The translations under genes were made by a program, and so were the position numbers. The notes below the pieces were generated by a model, which saw only the letters and a program-made list of their open reading frames with translations, searched no databases and was not told the DNA's origin. DNA of 64,000 bases from Trochalopteron elliotii (Eukaryota; Chordata; Aves; Passeriformes; Leiothrichidae): NCBI GenBank assembly GCA_024734555.1, contig JANPWX010019930.1:535198-599197 (forward strand). The letters run 5' to 3'. Positions within the stretch are counted from its first letter, which is position 1; the number at the start of each line of letters is the position of its first letter. Of the stretch, positions 58,773 through 64,000 are shown in pieces.

Positions 58773-61700
58773 AATATTTTTTCTTACAGAATTTCGTGTT
58801 GGAATGTAGTCTGCACATGCTCAGTGATCATCAAAATTAAACACCAAGGCACAAACAGTGGAGCTAAAGCAGAATAACATTAGTGGGCTGATGAAAAGGC
58901 TTTTCACTTTAAAATGAAAAGCGGTAAGGACCAAACTTTCAACAGGGAACTCATTTTAAAAAGCTTCCGAAGGTCCCTGTTTTAAAATCCTCTGAATTGC
59001 CCCATATTAGCAGAAAAGCATGTAGTTCAGTCACAATATATTTGAGAATCTGACATTTAGTGACACTTTTAAGATGAAAGTTTACACGTTGAGTAAAAAT
59101 TAAATAAAATTGGTTTCAGTTTAACTGTCATTTTGAAATTTCACTTTAAAGCAGAAATACATTAACAATGTCTAATCTCTTTATTGATGATTTTGGGAAA
59201 ACCTCTTGCAGTGCAAAATTAAGTATTTGGTTGCTTTGGGGCTTTCTTTATGTGTGTTTTTCAGATCAGTCAGGATAATTTAAAAGCCCCAAGGATAGCT
59301 AGAAAACCAGTAAGAATTCTGTGTAAGAAAAGGGGGTTGCTAGTAAGCATGAGGCAGCTCTCTCTGTAGTGATACAAGATTTCAGTTTGCATGAGTAAGA
59401 AAGTCACACCCTAAGGGAGATTTTTCTTCATTTTATAATTTACACAATATTTACTTGCCTAATTACCTTGGAAGGTGTGTTTGAGGCAGTTGAAAATGTT
59501 CAGGTGGTGGAATGAAATTAGAAAACAACAACAACAACAAAAAAAGGTGTTTTGTTTAACCCTTCACCAAATAGTTCTGTCATTGGGATTGCTGTTTACA
59601 AAGCTGTAGCATTGCTGTGTTGGTGAGGTTGCCACAAATGCCCATCAGAGAATCTCAAATATGAATCTGGTTCACTGATTTGTTACTTTCTCCTGGTGCA
59701 TTGAATTTAGGTCTGGTTCTGTGAGGTTCTGACAGCAGAAATGCTAAAATTTAAATTCTAAAGTTTAGATCATTCAGCTAAAATGACCTGAATTTTGTTC
59801 CCCTATAAAACAAGTCGTCCAAGTGAAGACATCCTACCTAAGCCGGGAACCTTGGGATTAAAGTCTCCCAACATCTCCTCAAAATGAGGATTTCAAAGCC
59901 AAATATTTCAGGTGCAGAGTAATAAAACCACACAAGAGCAGAGCAGGTGTGATGGGCTGTACTCTGGGGGGTGCCCTTAACAGGACTCTTGGGTTTCCAA
60001 AGGAGAGATAAAGCAAGATGAGTTTCATGGAGGGGATTGTTTTGGGATCACCTCGTGTCATTTACTCAATTATTCATTTTTAAGAACAATACTTCCTGGC
60101 GTAAAAATCTCTCTTTCATCTTTACCTCTAGAAAAGCAGCATAATTTAATTTAAGAAATTACAATAAAAATTGATGCTCTGGTTATTACAGAAACCTTAC
60201 TGCGTGTTTTTGTTGTAGCATTTTTTGAGTTCCTCTGCTACATTTGTATTGCTCAAAGGGTCTTTGTGGCTCTTTTTCATGTGTATATCATTATTATGTG
60301 CCATTTCCACTCAGATTTAGATTTAAAAATAGGCTGGGGCTCATTTTTTCACCATAACAACGTTCTGTTAGCAGTAGTGAATATACTTCAAATTGTGTTG
60401 TTGCTGAACTCTGTCACATCATTCCGGAAAATCTTTCTAGTAAACATAGGAGACAAAAAACACCTATAATAAGAATAAGATATAAAGCTTTGCCCCAACA
60501 GCTTGACTTATTCCAGGACTGCATTTAAAAGAAGACATACTTATCTTTTTTACAGAATGTATTCATGTAGATAAAAATGTTAAGTATTTTGAAATTCAAT
60601 AAAGTAATTATTTATGGAGTATGTAAGACTGATAATCTGAAGAAATCTACACCGACTGGTTTGAGTTTTCAGATCTTTGAGAGTTTATCTTTCGAGTAAA
60701 ATATAATTAATTAATTTTTTAGAAGTCTTTACCCCTAGTTAATGACAAACTTTAAAATATAGACAATCATCTGGGAAAAAGCAAGCCAAATTAAACAACT
60801 ATAGAATACATATATAATTGTATATGAAACAAAAAAAGAAAATGTGTTGTACTAAAGAACTCTCATTTCACATAAAGATCACATTTCCCTCTTTAAATAA
60901 TGATAAAAGTGTTAAATACACTTATTCCTCCGCTAAGCATAATCTTCTGAAAGAAAACCATCCTGTGGATGAAATCTTTAATTCAGCTGGGATGTGGGAA
61001 TTCATTTTAAATTTAAAATTCCGGGGGGTAACCTATGAGAATTAGTGCAGTGTGCAAATAGTGTGCAAATAATTTATTTTACAAATTACTCCGCGCAACA
61101 CAACAACTTAATAAACAGCACCTGGAATGTTTCTACATGTTGCAAAGCTCTGCACCAACAGCACTGACCATTAATATAGGAAGGAAATGGAGACTGCAGG
61201 TCAAGACTCACTGAAATGAGTAGAACACCAAATTCTTACGTGCTTGGGTTTTTTTTCTTTTTAACCAGAAAAAAGAATTTCCTCTCAAAATCAGCTGCAG
61301 AAGGTGATTTCTAATGTGCTCCCATGGATGAGTTTTATGTGGATTGTCCTATCCTGTCAATTCATCTTAGGTGTATGGATGATTTTTGCAAACAGCAGCT
61401 AATTGCTTGGCTAATTGCACTGCCCTACACAAGGAACTCCTTAGTGTGAGTACAGAGGTGTCTGCCTAATAAATGAAGTTCAGGGCAGGGATAGGAAACA
61501 CACAACAGATTAATTTTTCCTCTTTATCAGCTCCTGAAGGCTCTCAGTGGCTTTTACATGGCATGAAGTGGCAATTTAATTTCATATTTTCTTGTGGCTT
61601 TAAGCAACTAGTAGAAAAAAACTCCCAAGCTTCATGAAGTTATGCCCATTATTTCCTCTAATTGTGCAAAAATAAATACATTTTCTCCTTCTTAAGGATG

Positions 61701-62250
61701 AGAAAATAGAGTATGTATTTACACAGGAATACAACTGACTTTTAAAAGGAGCTAAATAATTCCTTTACTGATACCTGCAGTCACTGAAGCAAGTAAAATG
61801 TAAATTCTAAGCAGGAATAGTCAATAACTAAACTTACAGAATTTTGATAATGATATTATTTTGAAACCAAGGGATATGATGCAAGAGGGACATTATTCTG
61901 GCAGATGAGGCAGATTGCAAACAAAAATTAATTTTGTATATGAAAACATCCCTTTTGCCATCCAATTCTAACATGTCAAGAGTTGTATTCAAGAGCAGGA
62001 TGGCAAGGGCTGATATCCACATGACATTTGTCATTATGTACAGAATGTGGGCAAGAACAGTTATTTTCCAGCACAACCTGTTCTAATAACTAATACTCCT
62101 TCTCATGAGATAGTCAAAATACCTTTGGCCCTGGAAAATGCTTATTTTCTAGGTTCCCACCAGACTGGAAATGAGAACAATTTTCATCAGCTTGCTTTGC
62201 CTGAAGAATTCTTGTGTTTACATGGATTTATTCTTTTTATATGTATAAAT

Positions 62251-62307
62251 ACACACACACACGCACACATATATATAAAATTATTTTATATGTATATATG
62301 TGTGTGG
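62251..62307. repeat. AC/TA microsatellite with hairpin potential
   Basis: (AC)n leads to CACACATATATA. After about 15 bases the complementary TATATATGTGTG follows. The paired arms are about 12 bases each. Confidence 0.88.
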
Positions 62308-64000
62308 AAACACAAGAGTTTATGTGAGTATTCTCAAATTCTGGGCTGTAATTTGTACACACGAATTTCTACCCACAGCCACAGTGGGAGAATGGATGCT
62401 AAGAAAGCTCTTAATTGCATCACCATAATATGTTTTCTGGCAGTTCAAATGTTTTTTTTACAAATGTAAAATTCTGTTGACATCAGTTGAATTTCTCTCC
62501 TATGTCCTAGGGAATGTGAAGAGAATCAGACACACATATGTTGGCAACCAAACATTCCTGCTTTCAAAACGCTAATGCATAGATGTAATTATAAATAATT
62601 ATCGAGACTTCAAATACTCTAAATTAAGTAATATTAGGACTTTTGTTTTTAATTTCATTTCCTCAGCAAAAGTTGCAATGTGGTATCAATTGTGTCAGAT
62701 TACATTTCTTTTGGTTTGGAAGCTGGACAGTTTGCGATAGTTAGAGATTAGTGGTAATGTACATTAAAGATATTTCTGATACAGAGATATAAACATGATA
62801 ACACACAATTTACCAAAAAAGCAAGGACTGAGGTCTGAACAAGTTGTATTTCCCACACATCCACCACATCAACAGTTTTATCTCCCGGAACCAAAACTCG
62901 TGTCCCCTGACTAGTCCAAAAATCAAAGTCTATTTAAGGTAGCTCCAATGAACTCGAGAGAATATTTTCTTTTTCTGCAGACTCGTGCAGTAGTCTTTTT
63001 AATTGAGTGCCCATTTCACAGCTGAGTTACAAACTCCTGAGCAGGTTACAGGGGAATAGTGAGAGACTTTCATTTATACTGCCACCAGACATAACTTTAA
63101 TGCTGTTCTTGCATTTAACATCTTTCACCAGTTTACTGGAGCATGAGCCCTGTAGTGCACATCATTGAACTCGCCAGCACCTGAGATGGAAATACATTTG
63201 CAGAACAGCTCCCGAGCGATTAAAATGGAAAATAAGTTCTTTTATTGCAGATGTACTAATTTATAGTGTACCATTAGTATCAGCTTTTCCATTAACTCAC
63301 TGAACAGACTAATACCAGAAAGAATGTGAGCTGAGTTCTTTCTCCCCCTCCACAGTCTTTCCTGGATATTTATTTCTTTAGCATAATCACCTTTCAAGGC
63401 AAATATTTTGTAGTAGCAGTAAATGACATAATTATTTTAGAAACACATAATTTCAAGGTGTTTCAAAGTCTTAGGGATTATTTTCACTATGATATGGGGG
63501 AAAAAAAGATGAATTTGAAAGATTTCATGCATCTCTCCTTCCAAGACAGTGTTTGTTAAAATAAAAAAATAAATGCTCATGTTTAGTCTTGCAGTGATCT
63601 GTGTATTTTTTTTCTGGTCAAGCTGTTTTGAGATTAATTCTCCACAGAAATTAATGGGAAGTATTGCCAAAGGAACAGGAACTTCATTTTTTTTCCCTTT
63701 TTTTTTTTTTTTTTAATGAGAGGCTAGATGACCCATTAAATGAGATTGAATATCTGGGGAGATAGTGCTGAAAATCAACGGAATGTGGTAATATAAACAA
63801 TTTTAATTTGTACTTAGAGTATAATATTCATCTAGTTCAGTGGAACACTTACAGGCTTTTTTCTGGAAATATGATTTAACCACAATTATTAATAGTAATT
63901 TTTTAAAAAGCAAAAAAGCAATTCAGTTTTGTCTGAACTCTTTCACAGAAAATTAGACACCTATCAAGTTTTTAACTTAGGCTTCACTTTGTAACCAAGG

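Larger units (their letters stand above)
57906..64000. other. Unique AT-rich stretch with microsatellites, no gene seen
   Basis: Over 6 kb no exon or transposon is recognised. It contains (AAAT)n with a TGAC lead at about 58700-58772, an AC/TA tract with an imperfect hairpin at 62251-62307 and a poly(T) at about 63690-63714. Repeat-free, even-composition blocks lie at about 58020-58300, 61250-61480 and 63100-63300. Frames up to 140 codons, such as 62047-62469, run through the microsatellite and have no recognisable domain. Confidence 0.5.

Noticed and set aside
62047..62469. 140-codon plus frame
   Set aside because: It crosses an AC/TA microsatellite and has no recognisable domain or codon bias.

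Overview
This window looks like AT-rich nuclear DNA from a bird, probably a songbird or close relative. The best evidence is about a dozen CR1 LINE fragments. Several keep the CR1 3' end (AGAATCATAGAATGGTTT on one strand, ATTCTATGATTCT-type endings on the other) and the 'chicken repeat' body text. There are also two avian-type retroviral LTRs without internal genes. Nothing suggests a prokaryote, phage or plasmid: there is no dense coding, no operon layout, no ribosome-binding-site pattern and no CRISPR array. The species and the chromosomal position cannot be read from the sequence.

I found no convincing protein-coding exon, tRNA, rRNA or small RNA gene. The long open frames are explained by other things. 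The 225- and 216-codon frames lie in GC-rich CR1 copies, a 177-codon frame is mostly a (GGAA)n tract, and frames of 100 to 150 codons lie in pentanucleotide repeats or a G-poor tandem repeat. The window is best described as a gene desert or a very large intron.

Layout. 1-12440: unique AT-rich DNA with a CR1 copy at 494-895 and a short CR1 end at 5226-5292. 12441-12690: two adjacent pentanucleotide arrays followed by an A/C-rich tract. 12691-25390: unique DNA with an old CR1 (about 15800-16315), a second CR1 end (16372-16435) and a 340-base purine-rich microsatellite cluster. 25390-26044: a well-preserved, GC-rich CR1. 27412-28100: a poly(A) run and a G-depleted region built from two diverged copies of a roughly 215-base unit. 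31711-32354: a complete solo LTR with a 5-base target duplication, followed by another CR1. 34884-38960: CR1 fragments, an (ATT)n/(AAT)n perfect palindrome and a GAGATR array. 42215-48962: three more CR1 copies and a slightly GC-richer island at 45180-45735. 51072-51715: a second (GGAA)n array and a G-run-rich tract. 53983-57905: a CR1 fragment, a 5'-truncated LTR with a recognisable TATA box, and a T/G-rich tract. 57906-64000: unique DNA with only short microsatellites.

Functionally, the window can be read only as repeats in unique DNA that may hold distal regulatory elements. Several unique blocks have dense homeodomain, octamer or CRE-like words. They are listed as hypotheses needing cross-species alignment. 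I did not find a new gene system. The most unusual items are the ~215-base G-poor tandem repeat, the paired pentanucleotide arrays, the 62-base perfect palindrome and a 22-base CRE/PAR-bZIP-like inverted repeat.
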